Assembly (NCBI GenBank): GCA_019155205.2
Contig: JAHNZQ020000005.1
Coordinates: 138,107 to 202,106, forward strand
Source of the DNA: Gracilaria vermiculophylla
Lineage: Eukaryota; Rhodophyta; Florideophyceae; Gracilariales; Gracilariaceae
DNA: 64,000 bases
Direction of reading: 5' to 3'
In this document: piece after piece, positions 1 to 10,705 of the stretch
Numbering within the stretch: the stretch's first letter is position 1
Layout of the letters: every line of letters starts with the position of its first letter
Translations under genes and position numbers: made by a program
The notes under the pieces: generated by a model
What the model saw: only the letters and a program-made list of their open reading frames with translations
Databases searched by the model: none
What the model was told of the DNA's origin: nothing

Positions 1-84
1 AAAATTAATAGAAGAATTGCACGATTTAAAGATATTAAATTTTCTTTGAAAAATCAAGCTGTTAGTAAGAAAATTTTCGAATAA
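1..84 (+). CDS. 3' end of an unidentified CDS (27 codons and TAA)
   Basis: An open frame runs from the window edge to TAA at 82-84. The visible tail is basic (begins KINRRIARFKDIKF, ends KKIFE), as in many plastid ribosomal or other small basic proteins. The fragment is too short to name. It lies upstream of trnE, which is on the opposite strand. Confidence 0.5.
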   Translation, partial: KINRRIARFKDIKFSLKNQAVSKKIFE

Positions 85-299
85 AATAAGAATTTTTTTT
101 TAAAAGCTACTCTTTAAAGGATTGATTTAATTTACATTTCAAGGAATAGATTTGGTAATAAAAACTTATAATCTAATATAAGTCACAAAAAGCTGTTGTT
201 TAGGGAAAATTGATCATTACTTGAGGTTCTAATGAATTACCCTATCAATTCCTAATTCCTAAGATCCAAATATTTATATCTTGCGATCTAAAATTTTAT

Positions 300-372
300 T
301 ACCCCCAAGGGAATTCGAATCCCTGTCTGCTCCGTGAAAGGGAGCTGTCCTAGGCCTCTAGACGATGGGGGC
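300..372 (-). tRNA. trnE-UUC: tRNA-Glu (UUC)
   Basis: On the minus strand a complete cloverleaf starts GCCCCCATCGTCTAG. The anticodon loop CTTTCAC gives UUC and the T-arm is AGGGATTCGAATTCCCT. The discriminator is A. Acceptor pair 1-72 is G-U, as in other plastid tRNA-Glu. In ochrophyte plastids glutamyl-tRNA also feeds tetrapyrrole synthesis. Confidence 0.95.
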
Positions 373-400
373 TACAAAAGAAAGTTATAGAATGGTTTGA

Positions 401-472
401 AGCGGGCAACGCGATTCGAACGCGCGACATCAACCTTGGCAAGGTTGCGCTCTACCACTGAGCTATGCCCGC
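401..472 (-). tRNA. trnG-GCC: tRNA-Gly (GCC)
   Basis: Minus-strand cloverleaf with acceptor GCGGGCA pairing TGCCCGC, D-arm GCTCAGTGGTAGAGC, and anticodon loop TTGCCAA. It lies 28 bp from trnE on the same strand. Confidence 0.95.
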
Positions 473-861
473 TAACAAATTTTCTATAAAGATAGATGCA
501 TCTTTCCTTATAATATAATCTACAAAAATTAGTTAATTCTGTCAATAGTTTAATTTTTTTTTGATCCCTAACTTAAGAAGTTTTTTCTACTAGTAATACT
601 TAAGGAATCGAAGTAAAAAATAAAGCAATTCCTATTTCAACTAAAGAATTGTATACCATTAGTGGTAATCTTTATTTTTTTTAAACCATTTTTTTATTCT
701 TTTTTTCAATTTTCTAATCTTATTAATGAATTAATTGACAGAATAATAATTTACTAAGCGAAGAAGAAATAAACCAAGTTGTAACGGAGTAACTCGTTAG
801 AGTTAGAGTTAGACTAAAAGAAATTTTAGAAATTATAGTCAAAACTATAATTTCTAAATTC
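473..861. other. AT-rich spacer with one copy of a dispersed repeat
   Basis: No gene is seen between trnG and psbZ. Positions about 753-817 hold a copy of the dispersed repeat (GTAACGGAGTAACTCG followed by TTAGAG units), preceded by a CTAAGCGAAGAAGAAATAA block that recurs at 23391 and 40629. Confidence 0.6.
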
Positions 862-1047
862 TTAAATTGATGATGCGATTCCATCAGCCGCAGCAATTAC
901 AAGAACAAGAGTTACCCAAGCTTGAAAACCCTTTGTAAAGGTTTCTTTTGAATTTTCCCATTCGCCTGGTGTAGCTAAAGCTACGGGAACTGTTACAACT
1001 AAACCTAATGAAATTAAAACGAATAAAGCTGTTAAAGCAGTTATCAT
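862..1047 (-). CDS. psbZ: Photosystem II subunit PsbZ (Ycf9)
   Basis: Encodes 61 residues starting [17 protein letters not shown] and ending ADGIASSI. This is the normal length and the two-helix layout of PsbZ, which sits in the PSII core and supports PSII-antenna contacts. An in-frame ATG 12 codons upstream exists, but the family start is the internal MITALTAL. psb30, another PSII gene, lies 53 bp upstream on the same strand. Confidence 0.95.
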   Translation of the reverse strand: MITALTALFVLISLGLVVTVPVALATPGEWENSKETFTKGFQAWVTLVLVIAAADGIASSI

Positions 1048-1100
1048 AAGTATTTTTAGAAAATTTTTATATTGATGATCCAAGTTAAAGAAATAGAGTA

Positions 1101-1205
1101 CTAAAGATTACCCTTCTTTAAAGCTAATAAAATAATTACTGTGGGACCTGCTAACATAATAATACCTGTCGCTATTAATTGTCCTAAAACTTGCCAATTA
1201 ATCAT
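1101..1205 (-). CDS. psb30: Photosystem II subunit Psb30 (Ycf12)
   Basis: A 34-residue, single-helix protein ([15 protein letters not shown] ... ALKKGNL). The C-terminal KGNL and the small GP-containing helix match Psb30/Ycf12, a peripheral PSII core subunit. It is upstream of psbZ on the same strand, so the two are probably co-transcribed. Confidence 0.9.
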   Translation of the reverse strand: MINWQVLGQLIATGIIMLAGPTVIILLALKKGNL

Positions 1206-1497
1206 TTTTTAAATCCTTATTTATCAATTTTTAATAAAATTTTAAGTAATAAAATAACCGATAATGTTAATTTTCATTTTACTTTAAAATTAATAAAGTA
1301 AAAAATATTATTTTTATTAATGTGTTACTTATTATTCTATTATATTAATTCGATATAAAATTATTTAATCATAAATTAATTTGAATAAAGAAATCTCTTA
1401 TTCTTTTTTACTATTTTTTATTTTCTTTTGAACCCTAAAAAATTTACTAAAAAAAATAATTTACTATTTTTCTATATTCGTGTTAATATCTTATTAA

Positions 1498-1569
1498 GGG
1501 TTGCTAACTCAATGGTAGAGTACTCGGCTTTTAATCGAATAGTTCTGGGTTCGAGTCCCAGGCAACCCA
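1498..1569 (+). tRNA. trnK-UUU: tRNA-Lys (UUU)
   Basis: Cloverleaf with acceptor GGGTTGC/GCAACCC, anticodon loop CTTTTAA and T-arm CTGGGTTCGAGTCCCAG, discriminator A. There is no intron and no encoded CCA. It borders a stretch of foreign debris starting near 1620. Confidence 0.95.
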
Positions 1570-1628
1570 ATTTTTTTAGATAAAATTTTTCTGATGCTAT
1601 TTTTTATTGAAGAATATTAGTTAATTGA

Positions 1629-2131
1629 ATGATACAAAGATTAGATATAAATTCAAGAAATTACCAAAGTCGAATTTTTATCAATTCTATATCTCATATC
1701 TCTATCCCTCGAAAAGAGCTTCAAAAACAAGGACTAGGAGCTGCACAAAAAGAAGGCAAATATCAAGGGTGGAAAACTCTGATTAATCAAACTTTGATTC
1801 CCAAAGTTAAATATTTGAAAGAGACTAAAAATTTGTCTATTATTCAAATAGCCAAAATAATGGGTAGACCGAGATCTACCATTTATAAAATTCTGAAAGA
1901 GGAATTAGAAATTAGGAATTAGGAATTGAAGCTGCTAAGAAAAAGGGTAAATATTTTGGTCAAAAAACTGTGATTGATAAAAAATTAATCTGACAAGTTC
2001 AAGATTTAAAAGAAAATAAAAATCTTACCATTACTGAAATCGCAAAAGGTACTACAATTTATAAAGTTTTAAAAAATGAATTAAATTATGTCCCATACAA
2101 TCGATTAATTAAAGCAACCAAAGGAAAAACA
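1629..2131 (+). pseudogene. Serine recombinase C-terminal remnant, HTH region in tandem duplicate
   Basis: The first frame (1629-1922, 97 codons) contains AAQKEGKYQGWKTLI, a spacer and IIQIAKIMGRPRSTIYKIL. This is the linker plus resolvase-type helix-turn-helix (HTH_7) of serine recombinases. After TAG at 1920-1922 a second, similar copy follows (AAKKKGKYFGQKTVIDKKLI, then TITEIAKGTTIYKVLKNEL), broken by an in-frame TGA and lacking part of the recognition helix. No catalytic domain precedes it. It is best read as a decayed recombinase whose 3' part was tandemly duplicated. Confidence 0.75.
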
Positions 2132-2132
2132 A

Positions 2133-3220
2133 ATGAAACAAAATAAATTAAGTTTCGAATCAGAAAATTTCCAAGTGGATTATCTCACATTCAATATTCA
2201 AGTCGATTTAGTTAATAGAATTGTAAAATATTTATTTCAACATTTTGACTTCAATTCAATTATTTCAAACTGCTCTAAAAACAAAAAACACCTTTTTTTT
2301 AGTGATAAAAACAGACATCAAGTTGAATTCGCAGTTTATCTGCGTGCTCCAGAACTAAATAGTTTCTGGGATGGCACTCAAATTAGGTTCTCTGGAAAAA
2401 ACGCAATAAGATTTTATCAACTTATTCAACAACAAAAGATTAATTGGCATTTTTTCAATATGCTATTCCAAAACAAAAAAAGATATAGTCTAACTAGTTG
2501 TCATCAGAAAATACTTCAAAATTGATGCACAAAATATATACAGTCCAATCGAAATAAAAAAGGATTTATTTGAAAAGTAGGCTCTAGAAAGAATTCTAAC
2601 TTTCAATTATTATCGCGTTTATGAAAATAATTAGGAAATTAGATTTGAGTTAGAGATGAAAAGCAGCAGAGTTCAACCAGAATAGTCTTTCAGTATCCGA
2701 TACAAAAAAAGTTTTTGGCTTATTCCAATTTTTGTCTTTTATTCGGACGATACCTTCTCAGACATTTGAGACAATAATGATACAGCATCAAACATATTAC
2801 GGTATTACCTTTCCGTTGAAAGATTTTGCCAAATTCTTAGGAGAAGAAGAAAAATATAAAAGTTATGGTGACCGATATAGACGGAAAAAGTATATTCAAT
2901 TATTTACTAATCTTCAACATATTAAACCTTTGATAACTGCATTTTCTGATCAAAAATTTCAAAGTTCAGTCGCTTTACCAACTCTATCGATAGACAAAAT
3001 TAATTTCGATTGGGTTGTCCAACTTTCAATTGCTAAAGAACTTTATTTATACGATTATCCTTTTATACTTACTAACTCTTTGATAATTTATAAGAATACG
3101 TACGAATTGCAGATTAGATATAAGATTCTTCAAAACTTTAGCGTTAATGATTTAAAAAAAACATTTGATGTTCAGATACTTCTTAACAGCTTCAATGCTT
3201 CTCAAAAGAGAAATCATTAG
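2133..3220 (+). pseudogene. Broken plasmid-type rep-like gene, copy A
   Basis: 2133-2525 (130 codons) matches the N-terminal third of the intact 499-codon gene at 55921: a VDYLTFNI start motif, then an F-S-G-K-N-A-x-x-F-Y-x-L-I-x-Q segment and IxWxxF. 2526-2731 is broken by stops but still shows KGFI, KVGSRKNS and RFELEMKS. 2732-3220 carries the family C-terminal module (W-V-V-Q-L-S-I-A-K-E-L-Y-L-Y-x-Y-P-F). Several stops and frameshifts make it a pseudogene. Confidence 0.75.
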
Positions 3221-3742
3221 ACAATTAAATCAATTACCAATTCAGAACCAATACTAGTTGCATCTTAAAAATGGAAAAACTAGAATAGTAGATAAATTAA
3301 CTCCTCTTATAATTGGAAAGACCAAAATTATGCATTTTTATCAAAAACTTTAGAACCGTTAAATCATCTAAATTAATAAAGGTTAGATAGTGGTTAGACT
3401 ATACCATTATAAACTTAGTGAATATTGAAAATATTAGCATAGCTATATAGATTGGAACTCTTTTATAATCTCGAGAAATTATCAAATCAGAGTCAAAAAA
3501 AAGATCCCCGATTTCTCAAAATGAGACTTTTTTATAATTGTACTTGTAAAATAACTATTAAATATTTAGTAAGAATATGCTTTTTAAAAAACGGAAAGGT
3601 AATCAAAATAAGATAAAACCAAAGAATTCAACTAGATAAAAAACTATTCCCTTAATAGATATTAATTTTATGGAACCTTGGATATTGAAAGAAATATAAT
3701 CAACGATTAAGTTTTCCGATTCAAAACTTAATTTATTGTGAT
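3221..3742. other. Spacer with no recognisable gene
   Basis: AT-rich sequence after rep-like copy A. It contains GTGGTTAGACTATACCA near 3392, a degenerate relative of the hairpin found after the rep-like genes at 57458 and 62766. Nothing else is supportable. Confidence 0.4.
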
Positions 3743-3961
3743 TCATTTTTCTCCTCCTTCCCTGCCATATCGGTTGAATAAGATAAATCGAATGATATCA
3801 ATATTACTTGACTTCTTTGACAGCTTGGCCTGGCATTTTAAGAATTCAAGAGTATTCCGTCCCCAACGGTCGATTTTAGTCACAAGTAACAAATCATTTT
3901 CTTTTAATTGATGATCGATAAGATGGTAAAAAATAGGACGGTCTTCAAAAGATTCAAGAAA
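3743..3961 (-). pseudogene. Serine recombinase catalytic-domain remnant
   Basis: On the minus strand an open stretch reads FEDRPIFYHLIDHQLKENDL, then LLVTKIDRWGRNTLEFLK, and ends at TGA. The R-P-x-F ... L-I, KENDLLLV and IDRWGRNT motifs are the conserved part of the serine recombinase (resolvase/invertase) catalytic domain, after the catalytic serine segment. The N-terminal segment with the nucleophilic serine and the DNA-binding part are missing, so it cannot be active. Confidence 0.75.
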
Positions 3962-4049
3962 TTAGGTTTGAAACAACGCAAAAGAAGATCTCTAAGAGGT
4001 TTTTTTGATATCTATTAAAAATTCTCTAATCTCTAACACATAGATTAAT

Positions 4050-4082
4050 GGTAAAACTCCTTACTTAGTAAGGAGTTTTACC
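4050..4082 (-). terminator. Hairpin downstream of psbC
   Basis: A perfect 15-bp inverted repeat (GGTAAAACTCCTTAC and its complement) with a 3-nt loop lies 58 bp after the psbC stop. It probably ends or stabilises the psbD-psbC transcript. Confidence 0.7.
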
Positions 4083-4140
4083 TATTCTTGCATCATAAAC
4101 CAATCCAAAGATCAATATTACAATAGTACTTACTATTATA

Positions 4141-5556
4141 TTAATCAATAGGACGCATTGATAATACAGGCTCGTTTGCACGGTTAATACCTTTTTCGAA
4201 ACCAGCAGCTGCCGCTCGAGCACGACCTGAATGCCACCAGTGACCAACTAAGAAGAAGAAACCTAAGAAGAAGTGTGAACAACACAACCATGACCGAGGA
4301 GATACATAGTTAACTGAGTTAATTTCTGTTGCTACACCACCTACAGAGTTAAGTGAACCTAAAGGAGCATGTGTCATATACTCTGCTGCACGACGCTCTT
4401 GCCAAGGCTGAATATCATTTTTAATTTTATTGATATCTAAACCGTTTGGCCCCCGTAATGGTTCAACCCATGGAGCACGTAAATCCCAGAAACGCATTGT
4501 TTCACCACCAAAAATGATTTCACCACTTGGTGAACGCATTAAGTATTTTCCTAAACCAGTTGGGCCTTGCGCTGAAGAAACATTTGCACCTAAACGTTGA
4601 TCTCGAACTAAGAATGTAAATGCTTGAGCTTGTGAAGCTTCAGGACCTGTAGGACCATATAACTCACTTGGATAAGCTGTGTTGTTGTACCAAGAATATA
4701 ATGAAGCTGTAAGACCCATCATTGAGATCGCAGCTAAACTATATGATAAATAAGCTTCACCTGACCAAACAAAAGCACGACGTGCCCAAGCAAATGGTTT
4801 AGTGAAAATATGCCAGATACCACCGGTAATACATAAAACACCTACCCATACATGACCCCCAATAACATCTTCCATATTGTTTACTGATACAACCCAACCA
4901 TCTCCACCAAATGGAGAACGGAAAACATAACCAAAAATTACAATAGGGTTTAAGGTTGGGGTTGTAATTAAACGAACATCACCACCACCTGGTGCCCAAG
5001 TATCATAAACTCCACCAATATACATTGCTTTAGCAACTAATAATAAAGAACCACAACCTAAAAGGCATAAGTGAATCCCTAAAATTGTTGTCATTTTATT
5101 TTTATCACGCCAATCATACCCAAAGAATGGGAATGATTCTTCTAATGTATCAGGTCCTAATAATGCATGGTAAATACCACCAAAACCTAAAACAGCTGAT
5201 GAAATTAAGTGAATTACACCAACAGCAAAATAAGGAACAGTCGTTGTAATTTCGCCACCTGGTCCAATACCATACCCTAATGTTGCTAAATGCTGCATAC
5301 AAATGAAACCTTGCTCGTAAAGTGGTTTCTCTGGAACAAAATGAGATACTTCGAATAAAATCATTGCACCAGCCCAAAATACCATTAAGCCAGCGTGTGC
5401 TACGTGAGCACCTAATAATTTGCCTGAAACATTAATTAAACGAGCATTTCCACTCCACCAAGCAAAACCTGTAGACTCGATATCGCGACCTGCTATACTA
5501 CTATTAAAGGGCGTTTCCACGTGGTAATACCTCCTCAGGGAATACAAAGTTTTCAT
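4141..5556 (-). CDS. psbC: Photosystem II CP43 chlorophyll protein
   Basis: 471 residues beginning [19 protein letters not shown]43 is the inner antenna of PSII with six membrane helices, and its large lumenal loop contributes a ligand to the Mn cluster ([14 protein letters not shown] is present). I chose ATG at 5556 because it is the conserved family start; a longer frame to 5586 exists. With this start the gene overlaps psbD by 53 bp, the usual arrangement in plastids and cyanobacteria, so translation of the two is probably coupled. Confidence 0.97.
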   Translation of the reverse strand: MKTLYSLRRYYHVETPFNSSIAGRDIESTGFAWWSGNARLINVSGKLLGAHVAHAGLMVFWAGAMILFEVSHFVPEKPLYEQGFICMQHLATLGYGIGPGGEITTTVPYFAVGVIHLISSAVLGFGGIYHALLGPDTLEESFPFFGYDWRDKNKMTTILGIHLCLLGCGSLLLVAKAMYIGGVYDTWAPGGGDVRLITTPTLNPIVIFGYVFRSPFGGDGWVVSVNNMEDVIGGHVWVGVLCITGGIWHIFTKPFAWARRAFVWSGEAYLSYSLAAISMMGLTASLYSWYNNTAYPSELYGPTGPEASQAQAFTFLVRDQRLGANVSSAQGPTGLGKYLMRSPSGEIIFGGETMRFWDLRAPWVEPLRGPNGLDINKIKNDIQPWQERRAAEYMTHAPLGSLNSVGGVATEINSVNYVSPRSWLCCSHFFLGFFFLVGHWWHSGRARAAAAGFEKGINRANEPVLSMRPID

Positions 5557-6559
5557 GTGGTTGATCTTGAGCAGCCATCCAAGCACGAATACCTTCGTTT
5601 AATAAAATATTTTTTGTATAGAATGTTTCAAATTCTGGATCTTCTGCAGCACGCAATTCTTGTGATACAAAATCATATGCACGTAAGTTTAATGCTAAAC
5701 CAACGATACCAATAGCACTGGTCCATAATCCTGTTACTGGAACAAATAACATAAAGAAATGTAACCAACGTTTATTAGAAAAAGCTACACCGAAGATTTG
5801 AGACCAGAAACGGTTAGCTGTAACCATTGAATATGTTTCTTCTGATTGTGTTGGTGTAAACGCACGGAATGTGTTTGCAGCATCACCATCTTCAAATAAT
5901 GTATTTTCTACAGTTGCACCATGAATCGCACAAAGTAATGCACCACCTAAAATACCAGCAACACCCATCATATGGAATGGGTTTAATGTCCAGTTGTGGA
6001 AACCTTGCAAGAATAATAAGAAACGAAAAATTGCAGCAACACCAAAACTAGGCGCAAAGAACCAACTTGCTTGACCTAATGGGTATAATAAAAATACTGA
6101 AACAAATACGGCAATTGGACCTGAGAATGCAATAGCATTATAAGGACGAATCCCTACTAGACGTGCAATTTCAAATTGACGTAAGCAGAATCCAATTAAA
6201 CCAAATGATCCATGTAAAGCAATAAATGTCCAAAGACCACCAATTTGGCACCAACGTGTAAAATCACCTTGTGCTTCAGGACCCCATAGAAGTAATAATG
6301 AGTGTCCCATACTGTTTGCTGGACTTGAAACAGCGGCTGTTAAAAAGTTACATCCTTCAAGATATGAACTTGCTAAACCATGAGTATACCATGATGTAAC
6401 AAAAGTTGTACCTGTCAACCAACCACCTGTTGCTAAGTAAGCTGTTGGGAATAATAATAAACCTGACCAACCAACGAAAACAAATCGATCTTTTTTTAAC
6501 CAATCGTCAATAAGATCAAAAATGCCACGTTCTTGGTTTTGTCCAATAGCAATGGTCAT
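5504..6559 (-). CDS. psbD: Photosystem II reaction centre protein D2
   Basis: 351 residues, full length ([38 protein letters not shown] ... PRGNAL, given here in part). D2 pairs with D1 to bind P680, pheophytin and [15 protein letters not shown] and [15 protein letters not shown] segments are present. It is first in the psbD-psbC unit. It is preceded by an AT-rich leader and then by accessory DNA on the opposite strand. Confidence 0.97.
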   Translation of the reverse strand: MTIAIGQNQERGIFDLIDDWLKKDRFVFVGWSGLLLFPTAYLATGGWLTGTTFVTSWYTHGLASSYLEGCNFLTAAVSSPANSMGHSLLLLWGPEAQGDFTRWCQIGGLWTFIALHGSFGLIGFCLRQFEIARLVGIRPYNAIAFSGPIAVFVSVFLLYPLGQASWFFAPSFGVAAIFRFLLFLQGFHNWTLNPFHMMGVAGILGGALLCAIHGATVENTLFEDGDAANTFRAFTPTQSEETYSMVTANRFWSQIFGVAFSNKRWLHFFMLFVPVTGLWTSAIGIVGLALNLRAYDFVSQELRAAEDPEFETFYTKNILLNEGIRAWMAAQDQPHENFVFPEEVLPRGNAL

Positions 6560-7045
6560 ATTTTAATAATCCTTTAATAAAATTATTTACAGAGTAAACA
6601 ATAATTAAAATTTTTTACTCTAGTCTTATCAGCTTGTAATTATAATTATACATTAATATGCCTAAAAATAGTTGAAACTTATAATTTTTTAAAAAATTAG
6701 TTTCAAGAAATTACCAATAGATCACAAAAGTAGAAGAAAAGAAGCTTCAGATTCGTTTATTTGAATAAGAAAAGGTCTATTTTTTGGTAATTTTTTGAAT
6801 GCTTCTATTAATTTGGATTTTATACTTTTCCTCGCTTACTTAGTTCTATCAAAAAGCCAAGTCTTTCTCAAAATACAACTATAGTTAGAAGATAAGGTAG
6901 TAATTCCAAACTTATTTTTCCTAATAAAAATAGTAATACCGCAATATAGGTCTTCTGTGAGACTAATGGAGGACTTCCAATCTAGGGTTTTAAATTTACA
7001 CAAATTTGTTAACCAAATTAGACAATTACAAAAAGGAGAATCAAG
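6560..7045. other. psbD upstream region and transition to accessory DNA
   Basis: 6560-6720 is the AT-rich 5' region of psbD. The rest has no convincing gene: a 76-codon minus-strand frame at 6836-7066 has no recognisable features and overlaps the start of rep-like copy B. A Shine-Dalgarno-like AAAAGGAG (7031-7038) sits 7 nt before the ATG at 7046. Confidence 0.4.
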
Positions 7046-8395
7046 ATGAATCTCATTTATTTCCAATATTTTGGATCATTAGAATCTCTATCACTTAGAA
7101 TTGATTAGATCTAAAACCAGATCAAATCTATAAAGCAGCATCTTATTTTAAAATTTTAGGATTTAATTCCTATTAAAAAAGATAGGGAGAACTCCAGAAG
7201 TAGAAAAGAACTTAGGTTTGATATTTCAAAAAGGGACTCATATCAAATTTTCAGGAGCAAGTGCCGATAGAATTTTTGACTTAATTAAACAAGAGCTTCT
7301 TCAACATAAGGATACTCTCCGTTGTATCGATATATGCTATCATCGTGCGCCTAAATCAACAGCTAGAATTAGCAATTCCAGATTTATTAATGATTTCCTT
7401 CAGCAATTTCAGGACTGACATCCTAACCAAAAAGGTTTGCTTGTTAAATTTGGGAACAGAAAAAGCGATAGGGATTCTCGTCTTTCTAATAAAACCAATA
7501 TACTAAGATTTGAGTTTGAATTCAAGGACAAAAAAAATCGATGATTACCACATTTTATTACAGCAATCTCAGTCCGAAGAGTTGGAAAGAATCTTATCTC
7601 ATCAGTTTGTTAAATACTTATTTCAAATACTCAGCACTGCTAAGCAATCCGATTATATTGACTGTTTATTCCACCGACTACGTCCTTATTAATTTAGAGC
7701 TAGCTTAGCTTTGCAAAAATTATCTATACTCATTCCATTAGCCAGTTTCATTTTCAACAAACTCAACAGAAGAAAAATTTTATTACTTTAATGCAGTTAA
7801 TAATCTTTGTTCAAAACTTAGATTATAAAGAAGTAACTTTACCACCTAAGTTTCAACAATTTCCGTTTCCAGTAAGAGACTTCTTAAATTAGACCCATCC
7901 TGGTAGAAGCATTTTTCATTCCCAAGTAATAAAAGCCAAAAAATTCTTTCAAGCTTTAAGAAAAAATATTATGATTGAGGCATTGACAGATGAACATTAG
8001 AAAATGTTGGTTACCAGATCCAAGGCAAAAGAAGCAAATAATAGTTGGGTAGTCCAAGTTTGGATTGCTGAGGCTCTATTCGATTCCCTATGCCTATTTT
8101 TATACCAAGATATTTTTAGGATAAAAGTTTTTATTGGTAACACAACTCGCAAAGAATTCAATATTTCTCAATTCTTGGAAGACTACGACTCTAACCTCAA
8201 TGATAGACGGAAAAAGCAAGTAAAAGACCTTTTTATTCATTATTTAAGAGTATTCCATCAACAAGGAAAAAATCAATCACAAGCATTGCTTGTGATTGAA
8301 TCCTCAGATCAATCCGGATAGTAGATGCTACAATTAATCAGTTAACATCTCAACGATTATCCGAAGCATTTTTTGTTTTTGAAATAGTAATATTT
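7046..8395 (+). pseudogene. Broken plasmid-type rep-like gene, copy B
   Basis: It starts MNLIYFQYFGSLESLSLRID after a good ribosome site, but hits a stop at once. The family sequence continues in other frames: IYKAASYFKILGFNSY, FSGASADRIFDLIKQELLQ, FLQQFQD (TGA at 7417-7419), GLLVKFGNRKS, LRFEFEFKDKK, SDYIDCLFHRLRPY, RDFLN, and the C-terminal module WVVQVWIAEALF ... RKEFNISQFLEDY (8004-8321). Gene order matches the intact copy at 55921 end to end, with many stops and frameshifts. Confidence 0.8.
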
Positions 8396-8431
8396 TAAAA
8401 TCAAGAAATCGATCGAAAAAGTAGATAAGCA

Positions 8432-8582
8432 TTTAACAACCTATTAGATTGATACAGGCTCCCATTAAAACTTCTCCAAATTGGTACTTAACCGCTTTAC
8501 CACACACTAATTCAGCTGCTGTAACTACAGCATGTCCTTTTCGAATAGCTTCACAGACAACCGGATCTATTACTCTTTCTAT
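8432..8582 (-). pseudogene. Unrecognised coding remnant
   Basis: On the minus strand a stop-free stretch encodes IDPVVCEAIRKGHAVVTAAE followed by LVCGKAVKYQFGEVLMGAC and ends at TAA. The composition is protein-like and unlike the AT-rich spacer around it, but there is no start codon and I do not recognise the family. It is probably the tail of a decayed accessory gene. Confidence 0.35.
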
Positions 8583-8756
8583 TTCAGGCGATTTTTCTTA
8601 GGACCAGTGTTTTTAAACTATAAAATTTGATATTTGACAAATTATAATGCCACAAATTTTTAAATTAAGCAAGAAAATATCTTATTTTTTTAATAATTTC
8701 CTTAGCTAATAAGAGTTATAATGTAGGATACTTATTTAACGTCATCTAATAGCTAT

Positions 8757-8828
8757 AGCTGGTGAAGGGACTTGAACCCCCAACCTACGGATTACAAATC
8801 CGTTGCTCTACCATTGAGCTACACCAGC
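8757..8828 (-). tRNA. trnT-UGU: tRNA-Thr (UGU)
   Basis: Minus-strand cloverleaf with acceptor GCTGGTG/CACCAGC, anticodon loop TTTGTAA (UGU) and T-arm TTGGGGGTTCAAGTCCCTT. No intron. Confidence 0.95.
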
Positions 8829-8979
8829 CATCCTATATCTACCCAAATTGTACTAGAAAGTTATTAAATTAGCAAATAAAAAGTTTCGATAAAAAATCTT
8901 AATTTTAATCGATTTAAAAAAAAGAGTTAATTTTCATTAAGATCTTGTAAATTTAAGATTTACAAGACCTTAACCAAAA

Positions 8980-9093
8980 TTAAATTTCGAATTGATTCCC
9001 ACGACGATACTGTAAAAATGCTGCAACAAAAAGACCAATTGCGCTTACAGTTATAAGGCCTAAAACTATACCAGATAATAAAGGTTCTACCAT
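8980..9093 (-). CDS. petG: Cytochrome b6f subunit V (PetG)
   Basis: 37 residues, the normal PetG length: [20 protein letters not shown], then a helix end and YRRGNQFEI. PetG is a single-helix subunit needed for stability of the cytochrome b6f complex. It stands between trnT and psbK on the minus strand. Confidence 0.95.
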   Translation of the reverse strand: MVEPLLSGIVLGLITVSAIGLFVAAFLQYRRGNQFEI

Positions 9094-9181
9094 TTATTGT
9101 TATTTTTTAATTTTAATATAAACATGAATACTATTCTATCAATAATTATACAGTAAACAAGTTTCAATTATAAATTCCAAA

Positions 9182-9316
9182 TTATCTAAATCCAATAGCA
9201 GCTTGCCATACAAAAGCTAATAATAAGAAGAAAACCGGAATAATTGGTAATACATCTACAATTGGACTAAAAACAACATATGCTTCTGGTAAACGAGATA
9301 ATAATAAAGTTTCCAT
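9182..9316 (-). CDS. psbK: Photosystem II subunit PsbK
   Basis: 44 residues. [20 protein letters not shown] then [16 protein letters not shown] is the PsbK signature. The first seven or so residues are the usual short presequence. PsbK is a single-helix PSII core subunit near CP43. Confidence 0.95.
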   Translation of the reverse strand: METLLLSRLPEAYVVFSPIVDVLPIIPVFFLLLAFVWQAAIGFR

Positions 9317-9513
9317 AAGTAAAATATATATATATATAAAGTTTCTAAGATTAATAATATTAGATTTAATAATATTAATTTTACTATAAAACTCTCTAAA
9401 TTTTTAATTTATATTAATGTTTGATTTTGATCTTTTTTCGTATACAATTAATATTAATATTATCAGTTTCTAGAATTGGTATTACTAATTTAAAAAAAAT
9501 TTAAAATAAAACT

Positions 9514-9624
9514 ATGGCAGCTGCATTTTTACCTGCGATTTTAGTTCCTATTGTTGGTTTAGTTTTCCCAGCGCTAAGTATGGCATTATTTTTCATCTAT
9601 GTTTCAATTGATGATATTAGCTAA
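9514..9624 (+). CDS. psaI: Photosystem I subunit VIII (PsaI)
   Basis: 36 residues: MAAAFLPAILVPIVGLVFPA then LSMALFFIYVSIDDIS. FLPxILVPxVGLxFPA is the PsaI signature, a single-helix PSI subunit that helps organise PsaL. It is divergent from psbK. Confidence 0.93.
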   Translation: MAAAFLPAILVPIVGLVFPALSMALFFIYVSIDDIS

Positions 9625-9638
9625 TTATCCCTGTTTTA

Positions 9639-9666
9639 ATGGGTAATATTAGCTAATATTACCCAT
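9639..9666 (+). terminator. Perfect palindrome downstream of psaI
   Basis: A 28-bp perfect palindrome (14-bp arms, ATGGGTAATATTAG and complement) begins 15 bp after the psaI stop. This is the position of a transcript-end hairpin. Confidence 0.65.
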
Positions 9667-10015
9667 ACCGCAGATAACCTGTTCGAAATAAATTCCTAAT
9701 TCCTCACTCGCTCACTCTTTCCATTTTTCAAATTCTGGACTACTTTGGTAATCCCTTGGTAATTAAAGATTCCATTAAAATATTTATTATTATCTTTATG
9801 ATTCTTCCAATTGGTTAGGGCCTTGCTAGCTTTTGCACGCCTCATATTTTTAAAGATAAAGGTAAACCGCTCGTTGTTGATATCTTCTTTGCTTTTCTTG
9901 AAGGAGGACTTTAAGCATGGTACTGAAAGAAAAATTTGATATCTCCCTTACTATTGGTAATGCAAAACAGATTTGTCTGGAAACCTTCTAAGAGGTTATT
10001 AGCTAATTTAGTATA
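9667..10015. other. Spacer with a possible coding remnant
   Basis: Between psaI and rps2. On the minus strand around 9780-9885 a short stop-free stretch (EDINNERFTFIFKNMRRAKA, then SKALTNWKNHKDNNKYF) looks protein-like, but there is no start and no recognisable family. Nothing else is supportable. Confidence 0.35.
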
Positions 10016-10705
10016 TTAACTTGAAGATGCTTTCCCATTAATAATACTATCTGTTAATGATTTTAAGATTAATTTAATTGATCGTACCGCATCATCATTT
10101 CCTGGAATTGGAATATCTACTAAATCTGGATCACAATTTGTATCTAAAATTGAAACAATTGGAATACCTAATTTTTGACATTCTCTAATTGCTGTCATTT
10201 CACGTTTTTGATCAATTATAATAGCAACATCAGGTAAATTTTGCATTGTTTTTATGCCATCTAAATGTCGACGTAGTTTTTTTAATTCTTTTCGACGCAA
10301 GGCAGCTTCTTTTTTTGGTAATAAATCAAATGTATGATCTGCTTCTTGTTTCTCAAGATCTTTTAAGTACTTGATTCTTTCTTTTAAGGTTGTCCAATTT
10401 GTTAACATTCCCCCTAACCAACGATGATTTACGTAATATGAATCAGATCGTTTTGCTTCTTGAGCAATTAAAGTAGTCGCTTGTCTCTTGGTACCAACAA
10501 ATAAAAAAGATTTTTTTTCTCGAGCAGCGAGTTCTAAATAATTGTTTGCTTCTTTTAATAAAGTTGCTGATTGTACTAAATCTAAAATATGAATGTTATT
10601 TACTTCACTGTAAATGTAAGGAAACATTTTTGGATTCCATCTATAGGCTTTATGACCAAAATGGACTCCCGCTTCTAATAATTGTGATAAACTTATATCA
10701 GACAT
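10016..10705 (-). CDS. rps2: 30S ribosomal protein S2
   Basis: 229 residues, typical uS2. It starts [20 protein letters not shown] and has [32 protein letters not shown] and [14 protein letters not shown], the conserved core. It is the last gene of the rpoB-rpoC1-rpoC2-rps2 cluster, 80 bp after rpoC2. Confidence 0.97.
   Translation of the reverse strand: MSDISLSQLLEAGVHFGHKAYRWNPKMFPYIYSEVNNIHILDLVQSATLLKEANNYLELAAREKKSFLFVGTKRQATTLIAQEAKRSDSYYVNHRWLGGMLTNWTTLKERIKYLKDLEKQEADHTFDLLPKKEAALRRKELKKLRRHLDGIKTMQNLPDVAIIIDQKREMTAIRECQKLGIPIVSILDTNCDPDLVDIPIPGNDDAVRSIKLILKSLTDSIINGKASSS

Noticed and set aside
4065..4247. 60-codon minus-strand frame overlapping the psbC end
   Set aside because: Shadow of psbC in another frame plus the terminator hairpin; no protein features.
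5521..6051. Plus-strand frames opposite psbD
   Set aside because: His/Gln-rich antisense shadows of psbD codons.
6836..7066. 76-codon minus-strand frame upstream of psbD
   Set aside because: No conserved features and it overlaps the start of rep-like copy B on the other strand.
1920..8000. In-frame TGA codons in the rep-like and recombinase remnants, read as possible TGA = Trp recoding
   Set aside because: Stops at homologous or nearby places are a mix of TAA, TAG and TGA together with frameshifts. Core genes here use TGG for Trp and the only Trp tRNA seen has a CCA anticodon. Decay explains it.
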